A stretch of 64,000 nt of DNA from Lacisediminimonas profundi (GCF_008831265.1 NZ_VTTH01000004.1:186001-250000); one strand, 5' to 3'; counted from the stretch's first letter, positions 45,000 to 54,666 are shown. Notes: generated by a model not told the origin, from the letters alone. Numbers and translations: made by a program.

Positions 45000-46463
45000 T
45001 TATTTCCGGTCGGCCGGTTTTTTCTCGTCCTTGGTGTTGATGGTCGGCTCTTTCTTGCTTTCGACCACCTTGGTCTTGGACAGTTGCACCGGCAAGCCTT
45101 TCAGGTGGTTCACCGCCTGTGCCAGCTGGAAGTCGTCCTTGCCGCCGAATTCCAGCGGCTTGCGCCGTTTCTCCAGTGCCGCGATCCGTTGCTGCTCTTC
45201 CAGTTCGTCGACGCGGGCGCGGCCTTCGGCTTCCTTGTCCTTGTCGTTGGACAGGTGCTTCTGCAGGTCGGATTCGCGCAGGCGCAGGCTGTTCAGGCCG
45301 TCGCCCTCCGGGGTTTCATCCACCATCATGTCCGGCACGATGCCGCGGGCCTGGATCGAGCGCCCGTTCGGCGTGTAATAGCGGGCCGTGGTCAGCTTGA
45401 CCGCGGTGTCGGTCGATAGTTGCCGTATGGTCTGCACCGAACCCTTGCCGAAAGTCTGGGTGCCCATGATGGTCGCACGCTTGTAATCCTGCAGCGCACC
45501 GGCGACGATCTCCGAGGCCGAAGCCGAGCCGGAATTCACCAGCACGACCATTTTTACTTTCTTGAAAGCCTCGGGCAGCTTGTTCAACGGGTCGCCGCTA
45601 CTGGAGCGGGTGGCGTAAAACTCGCGGCGGGCGTAGAAGGTCGCCTTCGAATCCGGCAACTGGCCATTGGTGGAGACGATGGGCACATCCCGGGGCAGGA
45701 ATGCGGCCGACACGCCGATCGCGCCCGGCAGCACGCCGCCTGGATCATTGCGCAGGTCCAGCACCAGTCCCTTCAGGCCGGGGTCCTGCGCGTAGATCGC
45801 GGTCAGCTTCTTCACCAGGTCCTCAACCGTCGGCTCCTGGAACTGCGACACGCGCACCCAGGCAAAGCCTGGCTCCACCATCTTGGATTTGACGCTCTGT
45901 ACGCGGATCTCCTGGCGCACGATGCTGATGAGCAGCGGCTTGTCCTCGTCCTTGCGGGCCACCGTCAGCGTGATCCTGGTATTCGGTTCGCCGCGCATGC
46001 GCTTGACGGCCTCGTCCAGCGTCATGCCTTTGACTGGCGTATTGTCCAGCCGGGTGATCAGGTCGCCGGCCTTGAGCCCGGCCTTGTAGGCCGGCGAATC
46101 CTCGATCGGCGAGATGACCTTGACGTAGCCATCCTCCATGCCGACTTCGATGCCCAGGCCAACGAACTTGCCCTGCGTGCCTTCACGCAATTCCTTGAAT
46201 GCCTTCTTGTCCAGGTAAGCGGAATGGGGGTCGAGCGACGCGACCATGCCGGAGATCGCTTCGGTCAGCAGCTTCTTGTCTTCCACCGATTCGACATAGT
46301 CGGTCTTGATCAGGCCGAACACGTCCGCCAACTGGCGCAGCTCGTCGACTGGCAGCGGCGTACCGGCGCTGCGTTGGGCGAGGGCGTCGAATTGCATCGA
46401 CCCGGCCACGCCGGCCAGGATGCCAAGGGTGATCAGACTGACGTTCTTGAGTTTGCTGCTCAT
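45000..46463 (-). CDS. ctpA: C-terminal processing peptidase (S41 family)
   Basis: 487-aa periplasmic serine protease with N-terminal signal anchor (LITLGILAGVAGSMQFDALAQ). PDZ domain about 95-175 (GLGIEVGMEDGYVKVISPIEDSPAYKAGLKAGD); catalytic Ser in VNSGSASASEIVAG and Lys in TFGKGSVQT. The last ~90 residues are a Lys/Glu-rich coiled tail. Trims lipoproteins and wall hydrolases in the periplasm. Downstream of envC on the same strand; S41 proteases and EnvC-type factors are commonly paired. Confidence 0.95.
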   Translation of the reverse strand: MSSKLKNVSLITLGILAGVAGSMQFDALAQRSAGTPLPVDELRQLADVFGLIKTDYVESVEDKKLLTEAISGMVASLDPHSAYLDKKAFKELREGTQGKFVGLGIEVGMEDGYVKVISPIEDSPAYKAGLKAGDLITRLDNTPVKGMTLDEAVKRMRGEPNTRITLTVARKDEDKPLLISIVRQEIRVQSVKSKMVEPGFAWVRVSQFQEPTVEDLVKKLTAIYAQDPGLKGLVLDLRNDPGGVLPGAIGVSAAFLPRDVPIVSTNGQLPDSKATFYARREFYATRSSSGDPLNKLPEAFKKVKMVVLVNSGSASASEIVAGALQDYKRATIMGTQTFGKGSVQTIRQLSTDTAVKLTTARYYTPNGRSIQARGIVPDMMVDETPEGDGLNSLRLRESDLQKHLSNDKDKEAEGRARVDELEEQQRIAALEKRRKPLEFGGKDDFQLAQAVNHLKGLPVQLSKTKVVESKKEPTINTKDEKKPADRK

Positions 46464-46693
46464 TTCTCACCTGCGATGGTTGCCTCCGCCGGCAGTGACC
46501 GGCGGGCGATTCGACTACTGATGGGGAAGCATGGCGAATTCAGGATCTGGCCGCCATGCGTATGTGGTAATCGCCCTTCCCCGCGGCTTGCTGCGCCCGC
46601 TCCCATGCAAGATCGGCCCGACGGCCGTCTTTTCAATACCGCGGGGGCAAGGTGCAGTGCATATGCCGCCCGCAAGGACTGGTCGGAAAGTCA

Positions 46694-48046
46694 TTATCGG
46701 GTTGCCATCCATTGCTGGGGATCGATGGCGCGGCCCTTGTAACGCAGCTCAAAGTATAAACCTGAATATTCGTTGCCGCCGCTATTCCCTGCATTTGCAA
46801 TGACATCTCCGGCCTTCACAATGTCTCCCGGCCGCTTGAGCACGGCCTGGTTGTTGCCATAAATGCTCAGGTACTGGTTTCCATGGTCGACAATGATCAG
46901 GTTGCCAAAACCCCGCAGCCATTCGGCATATGCCACGCGCCCGGCGGCCAGCGCCCGGACCTCCGCACCTTCCTGGGCGCGAATGAAAAACCCCTTCCAG
47001 CTGCTGCCTTCGCCGCGGCGGCTGCCGAAGCGCGCCACCACTTCGCCTTTGACCGGCAGCCGCAACTGGCCACGCAGGGCCGCCATATCCGCTGCCGCGG
47101 GCGGCGCGTCGGCCGCTTGCTTGCCCGAGGGCTGGTCGCGCACTGCCGGCTGTGCCGGTCTTTCATCGTTGTCGATCGGATCTGCCCGGAAGACTTCTTT
47201 CGGTTGCCGCTTCTGTGCCAGCTTGCGGGCCCGCTCTGCCTCCTTGCGCCGTTCCGCTTCCTGGCGTTGCTGCGCCTTTGCCAGTTCGGCGCGCCGTTGC
47301 TCCTCGAGCAGTTGCGATAGCCGGTCCACCAGCAGGGCCATCCGCTGTTCGTCGCGTTGCAGGCTTCCCGCTTCCTTGCGCTGTACGTTCAGCTTATTCG
47401 AAAGTTGTGCGAGCAATATTGAGCGTTTCGACTTTTCTTTCTCCAGCACCGCTCTTTGCTGGCGCTGGTCAGTGGCGATTTCGTCGAGTTCCTGCTGTGC
47501 AGCGCGGGTTTGCTCGGTGTTGGTTTCGATGGAGGCCAGGTCGACCTGAAGTTTTGCGATCAGCGTGGCCTGCGCCTTCGACACGTAGCCAAGGTATTGC
47601 AGGTCGCGGTTGATGCGGTTGGGGTTGTCCCCCGAGAGCAGCAGCCTGGTCCTGTCGCTGCCGCCGGCGAGGTACTGGTCGCGTGCCAGCCGGGTCAGTT
47701 GCAGCTTGCGTTGGGCGATATGTTTTTCCAGCGTCCGGTGCTGCTGCTGCAATTCTTCGACGCGGGTGGCGGTTTCGCGCTGTTCCTGCGCCAGTTCTGC
47801 CAGTGCGCGATTGGCGTCGGAGATCGCGCGCTCGGAAGCGGCGAGCGCGTCCGACGCATGGCTGCGGGCCGACTCGGTGCGATCGATTTCGCGCCGCAGG
47901 CCGGACAGCTTGCCGCGCAATGCCGCGCGCTCCTGTTCGGCTGCTTGCTTCTGGCGCTGGCGCTCGCTGGGCGCCGCTTGTGCCGGTTGCCACGCGCCGG
48001 CCAGCAGTACCAGTGAGAGCGCGAAAGCCAGCAATGCCGGGAGCAT
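46694..48046 (-). CDS. envC: Murein hydrolase activator EnvC
   Basis: 450 aa: signal peptide (MLPALLAFALSLVLLAGAWQPAQA), a long coiled coil (about 30-260, Gln/Glu/Arg-rich) and a LytM domain (about 325-450). The LytM domain lacks the zinc ligands: WKGFFIRA and LYFELRYKG stand where active enzymes have H-x3-D and H-x-H, as in EnvC, which activates amidases at the septum instead of cutting. Start is the ATG before the signal peptide; the frame upstream overlaps gpmA. Confidence 0.93.
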   Translation of the reverse strand: MLPALLAFALSLVLLAGAWQPAQAAPSERQRQKQAAEQERAALRGKLSGLRREIDRTESARSHASDALAASERAISDANRALAELAQEQRETATRVEELQQQHRTLEKHIAQRKLQLTRLARDQYLAGGSDRTRLLLSGDNPNRINRDLQYLGYVSKAQATLIAKLQVDLASIETNTEQTRAAQQELDEIATDQRQQRAVLEKEKSKRSILLAQLSNKLNVQRKEAGSLQRDEQRMALLVDRLSQLLEEQRRAELAKAQQRQEAERRKEAERARKLAQKRQPKEVFRADPIDNDERPAQPAVRDQPSGKQAADAPPAAADMAALRGQLRLPVKGEVVARFGSRRGEGSSWKGFFIRAQEGAEVRALAAGRVAYAEWLRGFGNLIIVDHGNQYLSIYGNNQAVLKRPGDIVKAGDVIANAGNSGGNEYSGLYFELRYKGRAIDPQQWMATR

Positions 48047-48102
48047 GGACGCCGCGGCACTGGGGCCGCGGCGGGGGGCCGTGGAGCTGGTTGCGGGGGT
48101 GG

Positions 48103-48849
48103 CTATTTCGCCTTCCCCTGGCTGGCCACGGCCTTCATGGCCGCTTCGATCGCAGCCGGGTCGCCCAGGTAGTAGCTCCTGATCGGATTGAGGTCGGCGT
48201 CGAGTTCGTACACCAGCGGCTGACCGTTGGGGATGTTGAGGCCGACGATTTCCTGGTCCGACAGCTTGTCGAGCGACTTGATCAGTGCCCGCAGGCTGTT
48301 GCCGTGCGCCGAAATCAGGATCTGGCGGCCGGCGCGGATGGCAGGTGCGATCGAGTCGTTCCAGATCGGCATGACGCGTGCGACGGTGTCTTTCAGGCAT
48401 TCGGTCAGGGGCACTTCTTCCCGCTTCAGGCTGGCGTAGCGCGGATCGTCATATGAAGTGCGCGGATCGGCCGGGTCGAGCGGTTCCGGCGGAATGTCGT
48501 AGCTGCGGCGCCATATCAGCACCTGCTGGTCGCCGTATTTTGCCGCGGTCTCGGCCTTGTCCAGCCCCTGAAGGGCGCCGTAGTGGCGCTCATTGAGCCG
48601 CCAGCTGTGCTCCACCGGCAGCCACATCAGGTCCATCTCGTCCAGCGTCAGCCAGAGGGTGCGGATCGCCCGCTTCAGCACCGAGGTATAGCAGAGGTCG
48701 AAGGTGAAACCGGCTTCTTTCAGCAGTTTTCCGGCCTGCAGCGCTTCATTCGCGCCTTTCTCCGTCAGGTCGACGTCGGTCCAGCCGGTGAAGCGGTTGG
48801 CGAGGTTCCAGGTAGATTCGCCGTGGCGCATCAAAACGATTTTGTACAT
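48103..48849 (-). CDS. gpmA: 2,3-bisphosphoglycerate-dependent phosphoglycerate mutase
   Basis: Glycolytic mutase, 248 aa. [19 protein letters not shown] carries the phosphohistidine, [11 protein letters not shown] the arginine, [15 protein letters not shown] the catalytic glutamate region, and [11 protein letters not shown] the second histidine. The open frame begins 15 codons earlier without similarity. Divergent from the rhodanese gene across an 88-bp spacer; followed by envC after 56 bp. Confidence 0.97.
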   Translation of the reverse strand: MYKIVLMRHGESTWNLANRFTGWTDVDLTEKGANEALQAGKLLKEAGFTFDLCYTSVLKRAIRTLWLTLDEMDLMWLPVEHSWRLNERHYGALQGLDKAETAAKYGDQQVLIWRRSYDIPPEPLDPADPRTSYDDPRYASLKREEVPLTECLKDTVARVMPIWNDSIAPAIRAGRQILISAHGNSLRALIKSLDKLSDQEIVGLNIPNGQPLVYELDADLNPIRSYYLGDPAAIEAAMKAVASQGKAK

Positions 48850-48900
48850 GGATGAATGGGGTCCGGGAAGATGTAGAGGGAGGACTTGAGACATCTATTT

Positions 48901-48906
48901 TATAAT
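48901..48906 (+). promoter_or_regulatory. Consensus -10 box between gpmA and the rhodanese gene
   Basis: An exact TATAAT on the plus strand, reading onto the rhodanese-grxC-secB series. The AT-rich core also gives TATAAA on the minus strand towards gpmA. No good -35 was found at 16-18 bp. Because the ATG at 48905 overlaps this box, the rhodanese start must be downstream. Confidence 0.5.
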
Positions 48907-48937
48907 GATCGCGTTTTCTCCAACCCAACTCTTCCTT

Positions 48938-49339
48938 GTGAAATTTCTCATTGACAATATCTGGCTGATTCTTTGCGCACTGCTCTCCGGCGGCGCGCTG
49001 CTCTGGCCCAGCCTGGCCGCACGCGGCAGCAAAGTCTCCACGCTGCAGGCAACCCAACTGATCAACGCCGGCAAGGCCGTGGTGATCGATGTGCGCGATC
49101 CCAAGGATTTCGCCGCCGGCCACCTGCGTGACGCCCGCAACATTCCGCTCAAGGAACTGGGCAAGCGCATCGGCGAACTTGAAAAGTTCAAGACGAAGTC
49201 GTTGATCGTCACCTGCGCGACCGGCGTGACGTCGTCACGCGCCTGCGCCCAACTGAAGAAGGCGGGTTTTGCCGAGGCCTTCAGTCTCAACGGCGGCATC
49301 GCCGCATGGCAGGCACAAGGCTTGCCGACAACGAAGTAA
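48938..49339 (+). CDS. Membrane-anchored rhodanese-like sulfurtransferase
   Basis: 133 aa from a GTG at 48938 (KFLIDNIWLILCALLSGGALLWP, a single N-terminal helix), then a rhodanese domain: VVIDVRDPKDFAAGHLRDARNIPL and catalytic cysteine in LIVTCATGVTSSRA. The in-frame ATG at 48905 lies in the -10 box and adds 11 residues unlike the family. Precedes grxC, secB and gpsA, the usual betaproteobacterial order. Acceptor unknown. Confidence 0.9.
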   Translation: MKFLIDNIWLILCALLSGGALLWPSLAARGSKVSTLQATQLINAGKAVVIDVRDPKDFAAGHLRDARNIPLKELGKRIGELEKFKTKSLIVTCATGVTSSRACAQLKKAGFAEAFSLNGGIAAWQAQGLPTTK

Positions 49340-49351
49340 GGAAGTAACGCC

Positions 49352-49621
49352 ATGTCCACTCGTCCTCGTGTCCTGATGTATAGCACCGGTGTCTGCCCCT
49401 ACTGCCAGATGGCGGAGCGGCTGCTCAATGAAAAAGGTGTCGACGACATCGAAAAGGTCCGGATTGACCTCGACCCTGTCCAGCGCGCCGAAATGATGCA
49501 GAAAACCGGTCGCCGCACGGTGCCGCAAATCTATATCGGCGAGACCCACGTAGGCGGGTTCGACGACCTTTCCGCGCTCAACCGCGAGGGCAGGCTCGAC
49601 AGCCTGCTGCAGGGCGCCTAG
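49352..49621 (+). CDS. grxC: Glutaredoxin 3
   Basis: 89-aa glutathione-dependent dithiol reductase: [14 protein letters not shown] with the CPYC active site, [18 protein letters not shown] with the cis-proline and glutathione-binding residues. 12 bp after the rhodanese gene and 65 bp before secB. Confidence 0.96.
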   Translation: MSTRPRVLMYSTGVCPYCQMAERLLNEKGVDDIEKVRIDLDPVQRAEMMQKTGRRTVPQIYIGETHVGGFDDLSALNREGRLDSLLQGA

Positions 49622-49686
49622 CATTTCACCTGTGCGGCGGACGCGAACCCGGCCGCTGCCTCCCCTACATTCACAGAAAGCAAGCC

Positions 49687-50178
49687 ATGTCCGATCAAAA
49701 TCAACCCGTATTCCAGATCCAGCGCGTCTACCTGAAGGACATGTCGCTCGAGCAGCCCAACTCGCCCGGGATTTTCCTCGAGCAGGAGCCGCCGGCGATG
49801 GAAGTGGCAGTCGACGTCGGCGCCGAGGCGCTGGCCGAAGGCATCTACGAGTCCACCGTGACCATCACCGTCACTGCCAAGGTGGGTGAGAAGGTTGCCT
49901 TCCTGGTCGAAGGCAAGCAGGCCGGAATTTTCGAGGTCCGTAACATTCCGGAAGACCAACTCGACCCGCTGTTGGGCATTGGCTGCCCCAACATCATCTA
50001 TCCGTACCTGCGCGCCAATATCGCCGACATGGTGACCCGTGCCGGATTCCCGCCGGTCCATCTGTCGGAAATCAACTTCGAAATGTTCTACCAGCAGCGC
50101 CAGGCTGCGCTGGCCGAGCAGCAGCAACAGGCGAGCTCCGGCATCGTCATGCCTGACGGTTCGCAGGCCCAGCACTGA
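49687..50178 (+). CDS. secB: Protein-export chaperone SecB
   Basis: 163-aa cytoplasmic chaperone that keeps preproteins unfolded and hands them to Sec[20 protein letters not shown], the acidic SecA-binding face around [10 protein letters not shown], and [21 protein letters not shown] are all conserved. The Gln-rich C-terminal tail ends PDGSQAQH rather than a Lys-rich form. Part of the grxC-secB-gpsA cluster. Confidence 0.97.
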   Translation: MSDQNQPVFQIQRVYLKDMSLEQPNSPGIFLEQEPPAMEVAVDVGAEALAEGIYESTVTITVTAKVGEKVAFLVEGKQAGIFEVRNIPEDQLDPLLGIGCPNIIYPYLRANIADMVTRAGFPPVHLSEINFEMFYQQRQAALAEQQQQASSGIVMPDGSQAQH

Positions 50179-50186
50179 GATTGCAG

Positions 50187-50636
50187 ATGAAAGCCGGCCG
50201 CCAGTTGCTGCTTGGGGCGATGCTGCTTGCGTCAGGATTGGGGCTGGCACGGGCCGCGGACTTTCGTTCGGTCGGCACGGCACCGGTGGTGCTGCATGAC
50301 GCGCCCTCCGACAAGGGACGCAAGCTGGCGATCGCGCCACGCGGCATGCCGGTCGAAGTTGTCCTTACCTATGGCGAATGGATCAAGGTGCGCGATGCTT
50401 CCGGCGAGCTGTCGTGGCTGCCGGCGAAAGCAGTCGTGAACAAGCGCAATGTTGTCGTCAACGTTGGCACTGCCCGCGTGCACGCCGCTGCCGACGAAGG
50501 CTCGCCGCTGGTCTTCAGCGCCGAGCGCAATGTGTTGCTGGAAATAGTAGAACCGCGCAACGCGGCCTGGATACGCGTGCGTCATGCCGATGGACAGACC
50601 GGCTATGTCAAGGCATCCGAGGTCTGGGGTGAGTGA
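50187..50636 (+). CDS. Exported SH3-domain protein
   Basis: 149 aa with signal peptide ([18 protein letters not shown], cleaved before ADF) and two bacterial SH3 modules (about 30-85: [18 protein letters not shown]; about 88-148: [21 protein letters not shown]). Probably periplasmic wall binding. Always next to gpsA in relatives. Its stop overlaps the gpsA start region (GTGATGA). Confidence 0.87.
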   Translation: MKAGRQLLLGAMLLASGLGLARAADFRSVGTAPVVLHDAPSDKGRKLAIAPRGMPVEVVLTYGEWIKVRDASGELSWLPAKAVVNKRNVVVNVGTARVHAAADEGSPLVFSAERNVLLEIVEPRNAAWIRVRHADGQTGYVKASEVWGE

Positions 50637-51697
50637 TGAGTGAGACCGCGAGTGAGGCAGCGAGTGAAGAAGCCGCTCCGGCAGCGGTGCCTGCCAGTGC
50701 GCCGGCAGTCGTCATTCTTGGCGCCGGAGCGTGGGGCACGGCGCTGGCGATAGCGCTGGCGCCGCGGCGCCAGGTCACCCTGTGGGGGCGCGACAAGGCG
50801 GCGATCGACTCGCTGGCCGCGACCCGTGAAAACAAATCCTACCTGCCGGGCGCGATCCTGCCCGCCAATCTCGCCGTCACATCCGATTTGCAGTTCGCGC
50901 TGGCGCAGGCGGCCGACAATGGCTTGCTGATCGCGGCGACCTCGGTGGCCGGCTTGCGCCCGCTGGTGACGCAACTGAAAGAGTGCGGCATCGCCAACCT
51001 GGTCTGGCTGTGCAAGGGTTTCGAGGAAGGCACCCGGCTGCTGCCGCACCAGGTCGTGCGCGAAGTCCTCGGCAGCCGGATACCGGTCGGCGCGCTGTCC
51101 GGTCCCTCGTTCGCCCAGGAAGTGGCGCAAGGCCTGCCATGCGCGTTGACCGTCGCCAGCGCCGACCCCGAACTGGCGAGACTCGTGGTGGCCGCCGTCC
51201 ATGGCGGCGCGATCCGCGTCTATGCCACCGACGACCTGATCGGCGTCGAAGTCGGGGGTGCCGTCAAGAACATCCTGGCGATCGCCACCGGCATCGTTGA
51301 CGGCATGGGTTTGGGTTTGAACGCGCGGGCGGCGCTGATCACCCGCGGACTGGTCGAGATCACGCGCCTGGGCGTCGCCTTGGGCGGACGGCCGGAAACC
51401 TTCAACGGCCTGACTGGCATGGGCGACCTGATACTCACCTGTACCGGTGACCTGTCGCGCAACCGCCGGGTCGGCCTTGGGCTTGCACAAGGCAAGCCCT
51501 TGTCGGCCATCGTTGCCGAACTCGGGCATGTGGCCGAAGGCGTGCGCTGTGCGCGGGCCGTACGCGACCTGGCCGCTGAACGCGGCGTCGACATGCCGGT
51601 GACGAATGCGGTTGCCGCCATTCTTTTCGACGGCCAGTCGCCGCGCGACACCGTGGCCAGCCTGCTGTCACGCGATCCACGCAACGAATCTGCCTGA
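50636..51697 (+). CDS. gpsA: Glycerol-3-phosphate dehydrogenase [NAD(P)+]
   Basis: Makes sn-glycerol-3-phosphate for phospholipids. 353 aa; Rossmann motif [18 protein letters not shown] (about 25-42), catalytic lysine in [14 protein letters not shown] and substrate-binding [11 protein letters not shown] 23-residue Ser/Glu/Ala-rich N-terminal extension precedes the normal start of the fold. A GTG at 50633 is an alternative start. Converges on the cupin gene. Confidence 0.95.
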   Translation: MSETASEAASEEAAPAAVPASAPAVVILGAGAWGTALAIALAPRRQVTLWGRDKAAIDSLAATRENKSYLPGAILPANLAVTSDLQFALAQAADNGLLIAATSVAGLRPLVTQLKECGIANLVWLCKGFEEGTRLLPHQVVREVLGSRIPVGALSGPSFAQEVAQGLPCALTVASADPELARLVVAAVHGGAIRVYATDDLIGVEVGGAVKNILAIATGIVDGMGLGLNARAALITRGLVEITRLGVALGGRPETFNGLTGMGDLILTCTGDLSRNRRVGLGLAQGKPLSAIVAELGHVAEGVRCARAVRDLAAERGVDMPVTNAVAAILFDGQSPRDTVASLLSRDPRNESA

Positions 51698-51743
51698 ACC
51701 CTTGCGGCCGGGCTCCCCGGGGTTTGCTCCCCAGGCCTTGCTC

Positions 51744-52076
51744 CTACTGCTGGTTGCGAAGCACTGTGACCAGCAACGACGCATCTTCCACCGCGACCAG
51801 CGCATGCGGCACGGCCGGCCCCAGGTACACCAGTTCATCCATTTGCATCGACGTCACCTTTCCATGGGCGTGCAAGTCGACCACGCCCTCGATGCACTGG
51901 ATTGTCAATTCGCCGGGCACCTGGTGCTCGGGCATTGATTTCCCGGCATGCAGCACGATCCGCATCACTTCAAGCCGATCGGTGCGCAGCACAGCGGTCG
52001 AAATGGCGCCCTTCAATCTTTCGTCAAGCGGGCGGACATCGACCAGGTCGCCCGATGAGGCATGCGGTAATGACAT
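51744..52076 (-). CDS. Small cupin protein
   Basis: 110-aa single cupin barrel: LRTDRLEVMRIVLHAGKSMPEHQVPGELTIQC carries a partial metal motif (H-x-V-P-x-E), and ELVYLGPAVPHALVAVEDASLL the second. Start chosen at the ATG at 52076, preceded by AAAGGAGC; the frame is open 39 codons further. Substrate unknown. Confidence 0.82.
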   Translation of the reverse strand: MSLPHASSGDLVDVRPLDERLKGAISTAVLRTDRLEVMRIVLHAGKSMPEHQVPGELTIQCIEGVVDLHAHGKVTSMQMDELVYLGPAVPHALVAVEDASLLVTVLRNQQ

Positions 52077-52186
52077 GACTGCTCCTTTCAGATCGTGGCG
52101 GCCGGCACGGCCACGCATGGAGAAATAGCACAGTTCAGTATATCGGCGACTGCGCTCGCTCATGCCAGCTCGCCATGCATCCGGAA

Positions 52187-52215
52187 TTGTCACGCTGTGG
52201 TCACGATTCGGTAAC
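52187..52215 (+). promoter_or_regulatory. Pho box with three heptamers upstream of phoX
   Basis: Heptamers TTGTCAC, TGGTCAC and CGGTAAC begin at 52187, 52198 and 52209, each 11 bp apart with 4-bp spacers. This is the geometry of PhoB sites (direct CTGTCAT-like repeats every 11 bp, beginning just upstream of a -10). They lie 53-81 bp before the phoX ATG, so phoX should be induced by phosphate starvation through PhoBR. Confidence 0.75.
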
Positions 52216-52267
52216 TCTCCATTCGTAACATCGGCCCCGATTCTTCACCTGGAAAAAGGGGCACCAC

Positions 52268-54514
52268 ATGAACGACCTGACCCGTCAGGAACATCTCGCC
52301 GACCCGGACGATATTGGCAACAACAATTCGGGCAACCCGACATTCGATAGCGTCCTGCAGGCGCGTCTTTCGCGCCGCAACGTGTTGCGTGGTGGCGTGG
52401 CATCGGCGATGGGCGCGATGTTCGGATCGCTTGGCTTGTCCGCTTGCGGCGGCACTACCGCAGTCGCCACACAGCAGGCCGGGAACGTCAAATCCGAAAC
52501 GCTGCTTGGTTTTACTGCGGTCGCCAAAAGCCTGGCCGACTCGGTCGTGATTCCGACAGGATATACCGCGACCGTCCTGTACGCGCTGGGCGATCCACTT
52601 ACGGGTGCTACGCCGGCCTACCGGAACGATGGTACCGACACCAGCTTCGAAAACCGTGCTGGTGATCATGCCGACGGCATGGAGTATTTCGGATTGTCTG
52701 CAGCGGGCGTACGCGATGACAACAGTTCCGATCGCGCCCTGCTGGCAATGAACCACGAAGCAATCACGCAGCAATTCCTGCATGCCAACGGCGCTACCGC
52801 AAACCCGCGGCCGATCGGCGAGGCGGACAAGGAAATTGCTGCGCACGGCGTGTCGATCGTCGAGGTCAAGAAAGCCAATGGCGCTTTTGCGACAGTGCAA
52901 AGCTCTGCATTCAACCGTCGCATCACACCCCTGACCCCGATCGAGATTTCGGGCGTGGCGCGTGGCAACGCACTGATGAAAACCATCCATTCGCCTGCGG
53001 GAACTGCAACCCGCGGCACCATCAACAATTGCGGCACTGGCCGCACCCCTTGGGGCACGCTGCTGACCGGCGAGGAAAACTGGGCCGGCTATTTCGCGCG
53101 CGGCGCGGCCGACGACCTGGCTCGCGCCAACGACAAGAGCGTGACCTCGCTCAAGCGCTATGGGCGCAACCAGGGCGCGGCAGGCCGGCATGGTTGGGAA
53201 ACCGCAGCGAACACCGAGCCTTACCTGCGCTTCAACATCAGCAAGCTCGGCGCCTCTCTCGATGGCACCGATGACTACCGCAATGAACTGAACGGATTCG
53301 GCTACATCGTCGAAATCGACCCGTATGACAAGACGGCGCTGATCAAGAAACGCACCGCGATGGGCCGGTTCGCGCATGAGAGCGCTGCCTTCGGCTTGCT
53401 TGGCGCCGGCAAACCGGTCGCGCTCTACATGGGTGACGATTCCCAGGGCGAATACATTTACAAGTACGTGTCGACGGCGAACTGGGATGCCGCTGATGCC
53501 AGCGCCGCCAACCGCATCGCAGTCGGCGACAAGTATCTCGACAGCGGCAAATTGTATGTCGCGAAGTTCAACGCTGACGGCAGCGGTGAGTGGATCGAAT
53601 TGAACATCGCCAACGCAGCGATCGCGGCCTACCCGACCTACATATTCGCCGACCAGGCTGATGTCGTGGTGAACGCACGGATCGCGGCGGATGCGGTCGG
53701 GGCGACGAAAATGGACCGGCCGGAATGGTGCGGCGTCCATCCAGTCACGGGCGAGATCTATTACACGCTTACGAACAACCTCAACCGCAGGCTGGAACCG
53801 GTCGCCGGCCAGTATGGTCTGGACGCCGCAAACCCGCGCGCCTATACCGATCCTCGTACGGCTACCCTGTCCAACCCCTCAACGTCGAATTCCGGTAACG
53901 TGAATGGCCACATCATTCGCGTTGCCGAGACGGCCGGCAATCATGCTGCGACCACTTTCCGGTGGGACATCTATTTGTTCGGTGCGCAATCGGATGCAGA
54001 TCCGGCTCGCGTCAACCTTTCCTCGCTCACCGGCGACCAGGACTTCTCCAGCCCGGACGGACTGGTATTCTCCAGCGCAACCGGACTGTGCTGGATTCAG
54101 ACGGACGATGCCTACTACGGGGACACGACGAACTGCATGATGCTCGCCGCGATCCCGGGCGCGATCGGCGATGGCAGCACGAAAACCATTTCGTACACCA
54201 AGCTCGATAACAGCGTGGTCAATGTCAGCACGCCAGTTGGCAAGGCGGCCACTGCCAGCACGCTGAAACGTTTCCTGGTCGGTCCGGTCGACTGCGAGAT
54301 CACCGGCCTTGCCGAAACGCCGGATGGCAAGACGATGTTCGTCAACATCCAGCATCCGGGCGAGACCATCAGCAAAGCCAATGTTACCGATCCCACCAAG
54401 TACCTGAGCCACTGGCCTGCCAGTGCCGGGTATGGTGCGGGCGGCGCCACCGGCCGTCCGCGCTCGGCGACGATCGTCATCACCAAGAATGACGGCGGCC
54501 GCATCGGCAGCTGA
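52268..54514 (+). CDS. phoX: PhoX-family alkaline phosphatase, Tat-exported
   Basis: 748 aa of the PhoX/DUF839 family, Ca/Fe-dependent phosphomonoesterases in the periplasm or outside the cell. A twin-arginine signal lies unusually far in: SRRNVLRGG at residues 35-43, then a hydrophobic stretch to LSACGG. Family blocks are DGMEYFGLS, LLAMNHEAI, WGTLLTGEENWAGYF, GRFAHESAAF, LYMGDDSQGEYIYKYV, DRPEWCGVHPVTGEIYYTLTNN and FSSPDGLVFS. The CGG after the hydrophobic stretch could also serve as a lipid-attachment site. Ribosome site GGAAAAAGGGG precedes the ATG. Single gene after a Pho box; the T2SS operon lies downstream. Confidence 0.93.
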   Translation: MNDLTRQEHLADPDDIGNNNSGNPTFDSVLQARLSRRNVLRGGVASAMGAMFGSLGLSACGGTTAVATQQAGNVKSETLLGFTAVAKSLADSVVIPTGYTATVLYALGDPLTGATPAYRNDGTDTSFENRAGDHADGMEYFGLSAAGVRDDNSSDRALLAMNHEAITQQFLHANGATANPRPIGEADKEIAAHGVSIVEVKKANGAFATVQSSAFNRRITPLTPIEISGVARGNALMKTIHSPAGTATRGTINNCGTGRTPWGTLLTGEENWAGYFARGAADDLARANDKSVTSLKRYGRNQGAAGRHGWETAANTEPYLRFNISKLGASLDGTDDYRNELNGFGYIVEIDPYDKTALIKKRTAMGRFAHESAAFGLLGAGKPVALYMGDDSQGEYIYKYVSTANWDAADASAANRIAVGDKYLDSGKLYVAKFNADGSGEWIELNIANAAIAAYPTYIFADQADVVVNARIAADAVGATKMDRPEWCGVHPVTGEIYYTLTNNLNRRLEPVAGQYGLDAANPRAYTDPRTATLSNPSTSNSGNVNGHIIRVAETAGNHAATTFRWDIYLFGAQSDADPARVNLSSLTGDQDFSSPDGLVFSSATGLCWIQTDDAYYGDTTNCMMLAAIPGAIGDGSTKTISYTKLDNSVVNVSTPVGKAATASTLKRFLVGPVDCEITGLAETPDGKTMFVNIQHPGETISKANVTDPTKYLSHWPASAGYGAGGATGRPRSATIVITKNDGGRIGS

Positions 54515-54533
54515 TAGTCCTGACATCCGTTGT

Positions 54534-54580
54534 GCCCGTCACTGCCATGACTGTTATTTCCGGTTGTGGCCGTGACGGGC
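54534..54580 (+). terminator. Possible phoX transcript-end hairpin
   Basis: Perfect 9-bp stem GCCCGTCAC / GTGACGGGC with a 29-nt loop, beginning 20 bp after the phoX stop. No T-run follows, so it would have to be a Rho-type or weak terminator. Confidence 0.35.
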
Positions 54581-54594
54581 GGCCAACGGCGGCC

Positions 54595-54621
54595 AAGGAA
54601 TTCCCTCGCGGCGAATTCCTT
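54595..54621. repeat. Perfect inverted repeat, 9-bp arms
   Basis: AAGGAATTC (54595-54603) and GAATTCCTT (54613-54621) flank a 9-base loop CCTCGCGGC. The arms are AT-rich within GC-rich DNA and each contains an EcoRI-like GAATTC core. Confidence 0.85.
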
Positions 54622-54666
54622 GCTCTCGGCCACGCTGACATTTGCTGGCCTCCCGCAGGCAACGAG

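Noticed and set aside
45420-46742. 440-codon plus-strand open frame
   Set aside because: Antisense to ctpA; no start signal or similarity.
52190-53740. 516-codon minus-strand open frame
   Set aside because: Antisense to phoX and its Pho box; no domains.
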